Shown: positions 1-7,591 of the stretch, one piece after another
How positions within the stretch are numbered: position 1 is the stretch's first letter
Layout of the letters: every line of letters begins with the position of its first letter
Source of the DNA: Pseudomonadota bacterium
GTDB taxonomy: Bacteria; Pseudomonadota; Alphaproteobacteria; Acetobacterales; Acetobacteraceae
DNA length: 34,151 nucleotides
Direction of reading: 5' to 3'
Assembly (NCBI GenBank): GCA_023424475.1
Contig: JAFADX010000413.1
Coordinates: 1 to 34,151, forward strand
Made by a program: the position numbers and the translations under genes
The notes under the pieces: model-generated
What the model was told of the DNA's origin: nothing
The model's input: only the letters and a program-made list of their open reading frames with translations
The model's database searches: none

Positions 1-12
1 GTGACGGGCTGA

Positions 13-94
13 TTGGAGGGGCGCTGCCCCTCCAAGCATCCCCGCCAAAGGGCCTTTGGCGGGGAGAGCCCGAGAGGGGCAAAGCCCCTCTCGG
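13..94. repeat. Three tandem perfect hairpins (REP-like or terminator cluster)
   Basis: Three back-to-back inverted repeats lie just beyond the aminotransferase stop. Hairpin 1 pairs TTGGAGGGGC (13-22) with GCCCCTCCAA (26-35) around a 3-base loop. Hairpin 2 pairs CCCCGCCAAAGG (40-51) with CCTTTGGCGGGG (53-64) around one base. Hairpin 3 pairs CCGAGAGGGGC (70-80) with GCCCCTCTCGG (84-94) around AAA. Stems of 10, 12 and 11 base pairs without mismatch are directly visible. They could end transcription of the minus-strand gene stopping at 101, but none has a T-tract, so a dispersed REP-type element is at least as likely. Neighbouring sequence beyond base 1 is not available. Confidence 0.75.
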
Positions 95-100
95 ATGCGG

Positions 101-1501
101 TCAGCCTTGGCCCGCCATCCTCGCGACGGTCGCTTCCAGCGCCTTGTCCAGCACCTCGATCAGCGTGTCGCACTCCGATTTCGTGATGATCAGCGGCGGG
201 GAGAGCACGATGGTGTTGGAATGCCGCGCGCCGCCGCCGGAGCGGCCGACGATCACGCCGTTCGCCTTGCAGAAATCGACCACCCCCTGCACCAGCGCGC
301 CATCGAGCTGGGTCCTGCTCTCGCGGTCGGTGACGAGCTCGATGCCGATCAGCAGGCCCTTGCCGCGGATGTCGCCGGTGATGCCGTGGCGGAACAGGCG
401 GTCCCTGAAGCCGGCCATGAGATAGTCGCCCATGGTGGCGGCACGTTCGGGCAGCTTCTCCTCGAGCATGATCTCGATGTTGCGCACCGCAACGGCGGCC
501 GAGACCGGATGGCCGCCATAGGTGTTCACCTGCATCACCTGGCGCGCCTCGGCGACCTCGCCGAGGAAGCTCTCGAAGACATGGTTCTTCACCACGGTTG
601 CGGCGATGGGCAGGTAGGCGGAGACGATGCCCTTGGCGATCGCCATGATGTCGGGGCTGATGCCGTAGTGCTGGTGGGCGAACATCTTGCCGGTGCGGCC
701 GAAGCCGTTGATCACCTCGTCCACGTGCAGCAGCACGTCGTACCTGCGGCAGATGCTCTCGACCATCGGCAGGTATTCGTCGGGCGGCACGGCGACGCCG
801 ACGGCGGACATGATGGGCTCGACGATGATCTCGGCGATGGTCTGCGGACCCTCGGCCTGGATCGTGGTCTCGATCAGCTTGGCGCAGGCCATGCCGCACT
901 TGCCGGCTTCGAGCCCAAGGGGGCAGCGGTAGCAGGTCGGTGCGGGGACGTGGATGAACTCGCCGGCATAGGGCTCGAACTTTGTCTTGCGTTCGCCCAT
1001 GCCGCCGGCGGCGAGCGTCGCCAACGTGGTGCCGTGATAGGCGTATTGCCGGGCGATGGTCTTGAAGCGGAACTCGCCGGGAAATTCGTGCTTGGCGTAT
1101 TGGCGGGCGACCTTGAAGCCGGCCTCGTTCGCCTCGGAGCCCGAATTGACGAAGTAGGAGTGATAGCCGCCGCCCATCAGGGCGTTGATCTGCTCGCCGA
1201 GCCGGGCGGCCGGCAGGTTCATCGCGGTGTGCGGGTAGTAGGACATCAGCTGCATCTGCTCGGCCGCGATCTCGGCGAGCTCGGCGCGGCCGTAGCCGAT
1301 GTTCACGCACCACAGGCCGGCCATGGCGTCGAGGTAGGTGGTGCCGTCGGCGTCGACGATGGTCGAGCCCTGCGCGCCGGTGACCACGATCTGCGACGTC
1401 TCGAGCGCCTTGTGCTGCACGATCGGGTGCATCACGCTCTCGAGATCCTGCTGGACGACGCGGCGCCGCGCTTCGGGATCTGGCTGGTTCGTGATGGACA
1501 T
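101..1501 (-). CDS. Class III PLP-dependent aminotransferase
   Basis: A 466-residue fold-type I aminotransferase of the omega-amino-acid:pyruvate / aspartate aminotransferase family. It should move an amino group from an amine or omega-amino acid to a keto acid in the cytoplasm. Visible marks are NSGSEANE (119-126) for the PLP phosphate, DEV at 261-263 (Asp to the PLP pyridine nitrogen) and AKG with the probable Schiff-base lysine K290. Length is normal for the family. The start is ATG at 1501 with GAGGT about 7 bases upstream. Four cysteines (C190, C193, C202, C206) form a CxxC-x8-CxxxC group. I believe relatives share it, but its role is unclear to me. The gene follows an MFS transporter by 77 bases on the same strand and is probably last in the SDR-MFS-aminotransferase unit. 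The amino donor cannot be read from sequence. Confidence 0.93.
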   Translation of the reverse strand: MSITNQPDPEARRRVVQQDLESVMHPIVQHKALETSQIVVTGAQGSTIVDADGTTYLDAMAGLWCVNIGYGRAELAEIAAEQMQLMSYYPHTAMNLPAARLGEQINALMGGGYHSYFVNSGSEANEAGFKVARQYAKHEFPGEFRFKTIARQYAYHGTTLATLAAGGMGERKTKFEPYAGEFIHVPAPTCYRCPLGLEAGKCGMACAKLIETTIQAEGPQTIAEIIVEPIMSAVGVAVPPDEYLPMVESICRRYDVLLHVDEVINGFGRTGKMFAHQHYGISPDIMAIAKGIVSAYLPIAATVVKNHVFESFLGEVAEARQVMQVNTYGGHPVSAAVAVRNIEIMLEEKLPERAATMGDYLMAGFRDRLFRHGITGDIRGKGLLIGIELVTDRESRTQLDGALVQGVVDFCKANGVIVGRSGGGARHSNTIVLSPPLIITKSECDTLIEVLDKALEATVARMAGQG

Positions 1502-1578
1502 GGCTGGACCTCGCGGCTGCTGGGGTGCGCGATGGTCGCGCGGCTTGGCCGCGGAGGGAAGCCGTAAACGGGCCGCTT

Positions 1579-2763
1579 TCAGCGCCGCGTGCCGAGGCCG
1601 CCGAAACCGAGGACCGCGCCGGTCAATGCCGAGGCCGCGGCGAGCGGCCCGAAGCCGCCGAACCCGACCGAGGACATCACCCAGCCGCCGACCGCCGCGG
1701 CACCCAGCCAGCCGAAGGAGGCCGAGGTGACGTTGAGGCCGAGCACGGTGCCGCGGATCTCGTCCGGCACGTTGGCCAGCGCCGCCATCAGGGCCGGCCG
1801 CGCGACGGCATTGGCGAAGATGTAGGCGAAGCCGATGCCGACCGTGATGGCGAGGCCGGGCGTCCAGCCGTAGAGCGCGAGCGCGATGACGGCCGAGGCG
1901 GACATGGCGAGGGCGAAGGTGCGCAGCCGGTGCGGCAGCCGGTCGGCGAGATGGCCGCCGGCCACGGTGCCGAGGATGTTGCCCAGCGCGACGACGCCGA
2001 GCGGGATGGCGACGCCCGCGGGCGTCAGGCCGTAGGTGGCCTGCAGGAAGGTCGCGAAATAGACCACCGAGAGGCCGTAGCAGACCCGCTCGGTGACGCC
2101 CATCGTGAGCAGGCGCAGCACCGGGCCGCTCAGGGCGCCCCGCATGCTGGGGCGGGCGGCAGCGGGGCGGGTGGGCGCCCCGGCCGGCGCCAGGGTCGTG
2201 ACGAGAAGCCCGAGCGCGGCCACCACGGCGGTGACCGCCACGGCCAGGGCGACGCCGCGCCAGCCGATATAGGTGCCGATCCAGGCGGCGAGCGGCACGC
2301 CCAGCAGCAGGGAGAAGGACTGCCCCGCCATCACCCAGCCGAGGGCGCGGCCGCGCTGGCGGTCCACCGTGCGGGCCGAGGCCTCGGCCATGATCACCCC
2401 GGTGAAGCCGCCGGCGAAGGTACCGGCCAGCGTCACGGCGAGGGCGACCGACCAGTAGCCCGGCGAGACCGCGACGCCTGCGAGTGCGGCGGCCAGGCCG
2501 AGCGGGCCGCCGATCAGGAAGGGCCGCCGCCCCCAGCGATCCGAGCCGGCGCCGGCGACCAGGGAACTCGCCCCCCAGGCGACGGAGGTCATCGCCATGA
2601 GGTTCGCGACCATGGTCAGGCTCGCCGAGAGGTCGCGCGCCATGTCGAGCAGGAAGGGCGCGCGCGTCGTCCCCGAGGAGGAGGCGGCGAACATGCCAAG
2701 GCAGGCCGCCGCGAGCAGCGCCCAGGGCATGCGCGGCAGCGGCGCGGTGGTCGGTGGTGTCAC
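1579..2763 (-). CDS. MFS transporter (GTG start)
   Basis: A 394-residue major facilitator superfamily permease of the inner membrane. The protein is made almost wholly of hydrophobic helices, about 12 by eye. The loop after helix 2 carries the MFS motif A signature GSDRWGRR (73-80). The reading frame runs open to 3030, but the Arg/His-rich upstream part is a shadow of the SDR gene. The best start is GTG at 2763, 26 bases after the SDR stop; ATG at 2730 (residue 12) is the alternative. Neither has a strong ribosome-binding site. Position between an SDR and an aminotransferase suggests import of a substrate or export of a product of those enzymes, but the substrate is unknown. Drug-efflux-like permeases have the same architecture. 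Confidence 0.88.
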   Translation of the reverse strand: MTPPTTAPLPRMPWALLAAACLGMFAASSSGTTRAPFLLDMARDLSASLTMVANLMAMTSVAWGASSLVAGAGSDRWGRRPFLIGGPLGLAAALAGVAVSPGYWSVALAVTLAGTFAGGFTGVIMAEASARTVDRQRGRALGWVMAGQSFSLLLGVPLAAWIGTYIGWRGVALAVAVTAVVAALGLLVTTLAPAGAPTRPAAARPSMRGALSGPVLRLLTMGVTERVCYGLSVVYFATFLQATYGLTPAGVAIPLGVVALGNILGTVAGGHLADRLPHRLRTFALAMSASAVIALALYGWTPGLAITVGIGFAYIFANAVARPALMAALANVPDEIRGTVLGLNVTSASFGWLGAAAVGGWVMSSVGFGGFGPLAAASALTGAVLGFGGLGTRR

Positions 2764-2789
2764 GTCGCGATGGTGCGGGGGGCGCGGTC

Positions 2790-3542
2790 TCAGTGGAAGA
2801 CGCGGCCGGCGTCGATGACGATGGTCTGGCCGGTCATCGTCCCGGTGCGGCACATGGTCGCGACCATGTCGGCGCAGTCGTCCTTGTCGGCGGCCTTCTT
2901 CAGCAGCGAGGTGGCGGCGGAGCGCTCGACCTGCTCGGGGCGGAGGTTGGCGGTCGCGCGCGTGCCCTCGAGCAGGCCGGGGGCGACGCAGTTGACCAGG
3001 ACCTCGGGCGCCAGCGCGACGGCCATGCATTTCGTCAGATGGATCAGCCCGGCCTTCGACACGGCATAGGCAATCGAGGATCCGGTCGGGCCGAGGCCGG
3101 CGACGGAGGCGATGTTCACGATCCGCCCGCGCCCCTGCGCCTTCATCACCGGCGCGACCGCCTTGGTCAGGCGCATCGGACCCGTGAGGTTCACGGCCAT
3201 GATCCTCTCCCAGACCTCCTCGGTCAGGGAGTCGAGGTCGGGGAAGGGGATCGCCTTGTTGTAGGCGGCGTCGTTGATCAGGATATCGATGCGTCCGAAG
3301 ACTTCCGTGACGTTCGCGACCAGCGCCGCGACCGCGGCGCTGTCGGTGATGTCGCAGGTAAAGGCCCGGGCGCGGACGCCGTGCGTCGCGGCGATCTCGC
3401 GCGCGACGGCTTCGGCCTGGTCGCGGCTCTGCGCATACATGACGGCGATGTCGGCGCCCTCGCGGGCGAGTGCGTGGCAGATGCGCTGGCCGAGGCCGCC
3501 ATTGCCGCCGGTGACGAGGGCCACCGCGCCCTTGAGGTCCAT
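2790..3542 (-). CDS. SDR family NAD(P)-dependent oxidoreductase
   Basis: A 250-residue classical short-chain dehydrogenase/reductase, probably a 3-oxoacyl-ACP-reductase-like alcohol/ketone oxidoreductase. It shows the cofactor motif TGGNGGLG (11-18), NDAA at 90-93 in place of the usual NNAG, N118, S146, and the catalytic pair Y159 and K163 (YAVSK). The start is ATG at 3542, chosen because GGAGGAA lies 6 bases upstream; the frame remains open to 3752 but the extension is Arg/Pro-rich and unlike the family. It opens a minus-strand unit with the MFS transporter and aminotransferase. It diverges from the MBL-fold gene across 112 bases, so shared regulation is possible. NAD versus NADP preference and substrate are not determinable. 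Confidence 0.93.
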   Translation of the reverse strand: MDLKGAVALVTGGNGGLGQRICHALAREGADIAVMYAQSRDQAEAVAREIAATHGVRARAFTCDITDSAAVAALVANVTEVFGRIDILINDAAYNKAIPFPDLDSLTEEVWERIMAVNLTGPMRLTKAVAPVMKAQGRGRIVNIASVAGLGPTGSSIAYAVSKAGLIHLTKCMAVALAPEVLVNCVAPGLLEGTRATANLRPEQVERSAATSLLKKAADKDDCADMVATMCRTGTMTGQTIVIDAGRVFH

Positions 3543-3654
3543 GGATGCTTCCTCCGCTTGCGGCGCCAGCCTGTCCCGTCGGCGCGGCGCGGTCCAGAGG
3601 GAGCGGGCTGGCCGGGTCGCGCGGGGGGCTCTAGGCTCGGCGCGAGGGAAGGGG
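3543..3654. promoter_or_regulatory. Divergent intergenic region, SDR / MBL-fold hydrolase
   Basis: This 112-base spacer separates two divergent starts (3542 minus, 3655 plus), so it should hold both promoters. The only clear signals are the two ribosome-binding sites at its edges: GGAGGAA reading toward the SDR, and GAGGGAAGGGG reading toward the hydrolase. I find no convincing -35/-10 pair or operator palindrome; the sequence is very G+C-rich. Confidence 0.45.
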
Positions 3655-4452
3655 ATGTCCATGACGTGGAGCGGCGGCGGCTGGGATCTCGAGATCCTCG
3701 TCAACGGCTTTCCGGGCAAGGCGGTGCCGCATGGGGGCCTCGGCTGGAGCACGGTGGTGCTGCTGCGCGGGCATGGGCGGATCGTGGTGCTCGACGGCGG
3801 CGGCTACGGGCTGCGCCGGCCGCTGCTCGCCGCCCTGGCCGAGCGCGGGATCCGGCCCGGCGACGTCACCGACCTGCTGCTGAGCCATTCCCATCACGAC
3901 CATTGCGTGAACTGGCCGATGTTTCGCGAGGCCCGCATCGCGATCGGGCGGAAGGAACTCGCCTGGGCGCTCGGCGTCGCCTGGGGCGAGACGGCGGTGC
4001 CGGAGCACGCGGTCGAGGCCCTGTCGCGCTGGCCGACGCTGCATCTGGTCGACGAGGGCGAGGAGGTGCTGCCGGGCATCGTGGCGCATCTCTCGCCCGG
4101 GCATACGCCGGGGCACCTGATCTTCGTCATCGCGGGGGACGGGCAGGACTGCGTGCTGCTGCAGGATGCGGTGAAGAACCGCGTCGAGCTGACGACGCGC
4201 CGCACCGACATGACCTACGACCCGGCGGTGAGCCGCGCGACCATCGACATGGTCTGGGAGATCTGCCGCACGCGGCCGGGCTGCCTGCTGGTCCCGGGCC
4301 ACGATTTGCCGATGGTGGTGGAGAACGGCGTGCCGCGGCCGATCGGCCGGCATGTCTCGGCGATCCGCGCCTGGTACGGGGACACGCTCGAGGAGATGGA
4401 GCGCTTCGATCTCGCTCCGCGCGAGGCCAGCGAAGGGAGGGTGGACGGATGA
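3655..4452 (+). CDS. MBL-fold metallo-hydrolase
   Basis: A 265-residue metallo-beta-lactamase-fold hydrolase, expected to bind two zinc ions. The signature HSHHDH spans 78-83 (H78, H80, D82, H83), followed by H150 in SPGHTPGH, D171 and H216, matching the usual ligand order. The domain resembles the AHL-lactonase / glyoxalase II branch rather than antibiotic-hydrolysing enzymes, and there is no signal peptide. The start is ATG at 3655 after GAGGGAAGGGG; ATG at 3661 is possible. Its stop overlaps the start of the aldolase-family gene by 4 bases, so the two are translationally coupled and probably act on the same compound, for example lactone or thioester hydrolysis followed by C-C bond chemistry. 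That pairing is inference. Confidence 0.9.
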   Translation: MSMTWSGGGWDLEILVNGFPGKAVPHGGLGWSTVVLLRGHGRIVVLDGGGYGLRRPLLAALAERGIRPGDVTDLLLSHSHHDHCVNWPMFREARIAIGRKELAWALGVAWGETAVPEHAVEALSRWPTLHLVDEGEEVLPGIVAHLSPGHTPGHLIFVIAGDGQDCVLLQDAVKNRVELTTRRTDMTYDPAVSRATIDMVWEICRTRPGCLLVPGHDLPMVVENGVPRPIGRHVSAIRAWYGDTLEEMERFDLAPREASEGRVDG

Positions 4453-5231
4453 CGACGGTGCAGACGCTCGAGATCGCCCCGGTCCAGGGCTCGGTCAGCG
4501 CGGCGGAATGGCAGGCGCGGGTGGACCTCGCGGCGTGCTACCGGCTCTGCGACCGCTACGGCATGTCGGACATGATCTACACCCATATCACGGCGCGTGT
4601 GCCGGATGCGCCGGGGCAGTTCCTGATCAATCCGAACGGCATGCTGTTCAGCGAGATCACGGCATCCTCGCTGCTCAAGGTGAACATGGAGGGCGAGATC
4701 CTCTATCGCCCCGACCTGCCCTATGGCCTGCATCCGGCGGGCTTCACCATCCATTCGGCGATCTACCGGGCGCGGCCGGACGTGGCGGCCGCGATGCATA
4801 CCCACACCATCGCGGGCATGGCGGTCAGCGCGCTGAAATGCGGGCTGCTGCCGCTGACGCAGACGGCGACGCGCTTCTATGGCCGCATCGCCTATCACGA
4901 TTTCCGCGGGCCGGAGCGCGACCCGAAGGAGCGGGAGGCGCTGGCGAAGAGCCTCGGCCTGATGAACTACTGCATCCTGCGCAACCACGGTCTGCTGACC
5001 GTGGGCGAGAGCGTGGGCGAGGCCTTCATCGCCATGTGGGGTCTGGAACGCGCCTGCCAGGCGCAGCTCGCGGCGATGGCCTGCAACACGGAACTCGAGA
5101 TGCCGGGCGAGGATGTGGTCGAGAAGTCCTGCGCCATGTATGCGCCGGGCAATTCGCGCCGTTACGGGCTGCTGGAATGGCCGGGCCTGCTGCGGCAGCT
5201 CGACCGGACGGATCCGGGGTTCCGCGACTGA
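4449..5231 (+). CDS. Class II aldolase/adducin family protein
   Basis: A 260-residue class II aldolase / adducin-head domain protein. Zinc-site histidines are visible in HTH (H117, H119) and NHG (H180), as in fuculose-phosphate aldolase. At the place where true aldolases carry the catalytic Glu of a PSSE-type motif, this protein reads HPAG, with G98 at the Glu position. It may therefore lack classic aldolase activity, as in the adducin-like branch, or act as a decarboxylase or epimerase. The start is ATG at 4449, overlapping the TGA of the MBL-fold gene (ATGA), and the length suits one domain. It ends 4 bases before the convergent stop of the LivF-type gene at 5236, leaving no room for a dedicated terminator. 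Confidence 0.9.
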   Translation: MTTVQTLEIAPVQGSVSAAEWQARVDLAACYRLCDRYGMSDMIYTHITARVPDAPGQFLINPNGMLFSEITASSLLKVNMEGEILYRPDLPYGLHPAGFTIHSAIYRARPDVAAAMHTHTIAGMAVSALKCGLLPLTQTATRFYGRIAYHDFRGPERDPKEREALAKSLGLMNYCILRNHGLLTVGESVGEAFIAMWGLERACQAQLAAMACNTELEMPGEDVVEKSCAMYAPGNSRRYGLLEWPGLLRQLDRTDPGFRD

Positions 5232-5235
5232 CGGT

Positions 5236-5946
5236 TCAGGCGCCGCCGGCCCGGCCGAGATAGAGGGCGGCGGCGCGTTCGTCGGCGAGCAGCCCCGCCG
5301 CGGCGCCGAGCATGGCGACCTTGCCGCCGTCGAGGATGCAGCCGCGGTCGGAGACCGACAGGGCCTGTCGCGCGCGCTGCTCGACCATCAGCACCGACAC
5401 GCCGAGCGAGGGCAGGGCGCGGATGCGCTCGAAGGATTCCACCACGCGGGCCGGGGCGAGGGCCGCCGTGGGTTCGTCGAGGATCATCAGCCGGGGACGC
5501 GCCATCAGCGCGCGGGCGAAGGCGAGCTGCTGCCTTTCCCCGCCCGAGAGGCTGCCGGCCCGCGCGCGACGGCGCTCGGCGAGGGCGGGGAAGGTGTCGA
5601 GCAGCTCGGCGATGCGGGCCCCCGCGTCGCGCACGCCCTGCACGACCTGCAGGTTCTCGAGCACCGAGAGCGAGGCGAAGACGTTGCCGACCTGTGGCAC
5701 ATAGGCGATGCCGAGGGCCAGGCGGCGTTCGACAGGCTCGGCGAGGATGTCCCGGCCGTCCAGCGCGATGCGGCCGGCGGCGCGCGGGAGCAGGCCCATC
5801 ACGGCCTTGGCGAGGGTCGATTTCCCGGCGCCGTTGGTGCCGGCGACGGTGAGGATCTCGCCCTGTTCGACCGCCAGGTCGATGCCGTTGAGGATGTCGG
5901 CCTCGCCGTATCCGCCGGTGAGGTTCGCGATGTCCAGCAGGATCAT
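5236..5946 (-). CDS. Liv-type importer 1, ATP-binding protein LivF
   Basis: A 236-residue ATPase of the HAAT (branched-chain amino acid, LivF) class, energising importer 1 at the cytoplasmic face of the membrane. It has Walker A GTNGAGKST (36-44), signature LSGGE (133-137) and Walker B LMILDEPT (153-160). The switch position reads MVEQ, without the usual His, which is normal for LivF. The start is ATG at 5946, overlapping the LivG stop by 4 bases; the open frame continues upstream to 6816 only as a shadow of livG. It is last in the order binding protein-H-M-G-F. The substrate could be branched-chain or polar amino acids, amides or short peptides. Confidence 0.93.
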   Translation of the reverse strand: MILLDIANLTGGYGEADILNGIDLAVEQGEILTVAGTNGAGKSTLAKAVMGLLPRAAGRIALDGRDILAEPVERRLALGIAYVPQVGNVFASLSVLENLQVVQGVRDAGARIAELLDTFPALAERRRARAGSLSGGERQQLAFARALMARPRLMILDEPTAALAPARVVESFERIRALPSLGVSVLMVEQRARQALSVSDRGCILDGGKVAMLGAAAGLLADERAAALYLGRAGGA

Positions 5947-6704
5947 GCCGGCGCGCCCCCGAGATAGGCCTCGCGCACGGCCGGGTCGGCGAGGACCGCT
6001 TCCGGCGTGCCGATGGCCAGAACGCGGCCCTGGTCCATGACGACGAGGCGCGGGACCAGGCGCGAGAGGGCGTCGAGATCGTGCTCGATGACCAGGAAGC
6101 CGATGCCGCGGCCGTTGAGGTCGCGGATGCGCTGCATGATCTCCTCGATCAGCACGGGGTTCACGCCGGCGAAGGGCTCGTCGAGCAGGATCAGGCGCGG
6201 CTTGGCCATCAGGGCACGGCCAAGCTCGACGAGTTTCTTCTGGCCGCCGGAGAGGCGCCCGGCGGGTGTATCCGCGACACGGGCGAGGCAGAGAAACTCG
6301 ATGGTGGCCTCGGCCTCGGCGCGGATCGCCTCTTCCTCGGCGCGCACGCGGGCGGGGCGGAGGAAGAGGCCGAGCAGGCCCTCGCCCGATTGGCCGGGGG
6401 CGGCGGCCATGAGGTTCTCGCGCACCGTCAGGTGGTGGAATTCGCGTGGCACCTGGAAGGTGCGGATCATGCCGGCCCGCGCGCGTGCGGCGGGGCCCAT
6501 CCGGTCGAGCGGGGCGCCGTCGAGGCTGACGCTGCCGGCATCGGCCGGGATGAAGCCGGAGATGACGGAGAACAGCGTCGACTTGCCGGCGCCGTTCGGG
6601 CCGATGATGCCGAGCAGGCCGGTGCTCTCCATCTCGAAGGAAACACCGTCCAGCGCGCGGAAGCCGCCCCAGGACTTGGCGATGTCGCGGACCGTCAGGC
6701 TCAT
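5943..6704 (-). CDS. Liv-type importer 1, ATP-binding protein LivG
   Basis: A 253-residue LivG-class ATPase that pairs with the LivF-type protein to drive importer 1. Visible motifs are Walker A GPNGAGKST (35-43), signature LSGGQ (151-155), Walker B LILLDEP (171-177) and the switch His H208 in EHD. The C-terminal end (REAYLGG) is the conserved tail of this class. It overlaps the permease gene upstream by 4 bases (6701-6704) and the LivF gene downstream by 4 bases, so all four are probably translated in a coupled way. Confidence 0.94.
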   Translation of the reverse strand: MSLTVRDIAKSWGGFRALDGVSFEMESTGLLGIIGPNGAGKSTLFSVISGFIPADAGSVSLDGAPLDRMGPAARARAGMIRTFQVPREFHHLTVRENLMAAAPGQSGEGLLGLFLRPARVRAEEEAIRAEAEATIEFLCLARVADTPAGRLSGGQKKLVELGRALMAKPRLILLDEPFAGVNPVLIEEIMQRIRDLNGRGIGFLVIEHDLDALSRLVPRLVVMDQGRVLAIGTPEAVLADPAVREAYLGGAPA

Positions 6705-7591
6705 CGGCGGGTATAGTCCCCGACCAGGCCCTGCGGGCGGAACAGGGTGAAGAGGATGAGGGCGAGGCCGACGGCGCCGATGCGCAGGCTCGCCATGTCC
6801 ACGGCGGAGACCGCATCGGGGGCGATGTCGCGCAGGAAGCGCGTGCCCTCGAGGAAGAGCATCAGCAGCAGCGCGCCGACGACGGCACCCGAGACGCGCC
6901 CGACGCCGCCCATGATCATCGCCATCCAGACATAGAAGGTGACGAGCGGGATGAACTGGTCCGGCGAGATGTAGGTGATGTAGTGCGCGTAGAAAGCGCC
7001 CGCGATACCGGCCAGGGCAGCGCCGAGTGCCAGCACCTGCATCTTGAAGCGCGCGGGGTCCTTGCCGAGCGCCTTCAGCGCTTCCTCGTTGTCGCGGATC
7101 GCCTCGATGACGCGGCCGAAGGGGGAACGGGTGATGCGGCGCAACGCCAGCGCGGCGGCGACGCAGACGAGGGCGACGGCGCCGAGCGTGGCCAGCGCGC
7201 CGGTCATGCCGACGCCGAGGTCCGCGAAGGTGCGCGGAATGCCGGGCACGCCCTGCACGCCGTTGGTCAGCCAGGATTCGGAGGTGATGGCGAGGCGCAC
7301 CGTCTCGCTGAAGCCAAGGGTGACGACGGCGAAGTAGTCCTCCCGCAATCGCAGCGCGACGAGGCCGATCGGCCAGGCGGCGAGCGCCGCGATCAGCGCG
7401 GCGGCGGCGAAGGAGGCCACCAGCGGCAAGCCCTGCAGCGAAAGCAGCGCCGAGGCATAGGCGCCGATCGCGAAGAAGCCGACATGGCCGAAATTCACCA
7501 GGCCCGTCAGCCCGTATTGCAGGGTCAGGCCGAGGGTCAGCAGGACATAGATCGCGCCGAAGGTGGCGATGGCGACGAGATAGGCCTCCAT
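6701..7591 (-). CDS. Liv-type importer 1, permease LivM
   Basis: A 296-residue inner-membrane permease of the LivM class. The N-terminal half has the family hallmark GLVNFGHVGFFAIGAYAS (30-47), followed by the LTNG..GVPGIP stretch near 108-119. The ATPase-contacting loop is around 156-176 (SPFGR, then AIRDNEEALKALG). About 8-10 hydrophobic helices are visible. It starts at ATG 7591, sharing one base with the LivH stop, and overlaps livG by 4 bases. It forms the transmembrane channel with LivH; the binding protein encoded upstream sets substrate choice. Confidence 0.94.
   Translation of the reverse strand: MEAYLVAIATFGAIYVLLTLGLTLQYGLTGLVNFGHVGFFAIGAYASALLSLQGLPLVASFAAAALIAALAAWPIGLVALRLREDYFAVVTLGFSETVRLAITSESWLTNGVQGVPGIPRTFADLGVGMTGALATLGAVALVCVAAALALRRITRSPFGRVIEAIRDNEEALKALGKDPARFKMQVLALGAALAGIAGAFYAHYITYISPDQFIPLVTFYVWMAMIMGGVGRVSGAVVGALLLMLFLEGTRFLRDIAPDAVSAVDMASLRIGAVGLALILFTLFRPQGLVGDYTRR

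Noticed and set aside
56..1567. Plus-strand frame of 503 codons over the aminotransferase
   Set aside because: The minus-strand frame has full PLP-enzyme motifs; the antisense product is low-complexity and has no domain.
2763..3030. N-terminal extension of the MFS transporter frame
   Set aside because: The extra 89 residues are Arg/His-rich, overlap the SDR gene out of frame and do not resemble a transporter helix.
2754..4448. N-terminal extension of the aldolase-family gene (565 codons in frame)
   Set aside because: The extension is antisense to the SDR and out of frame with the MBL-fold gene; the ATG at 4449 with ATGA overlap gives a normal-length protein.
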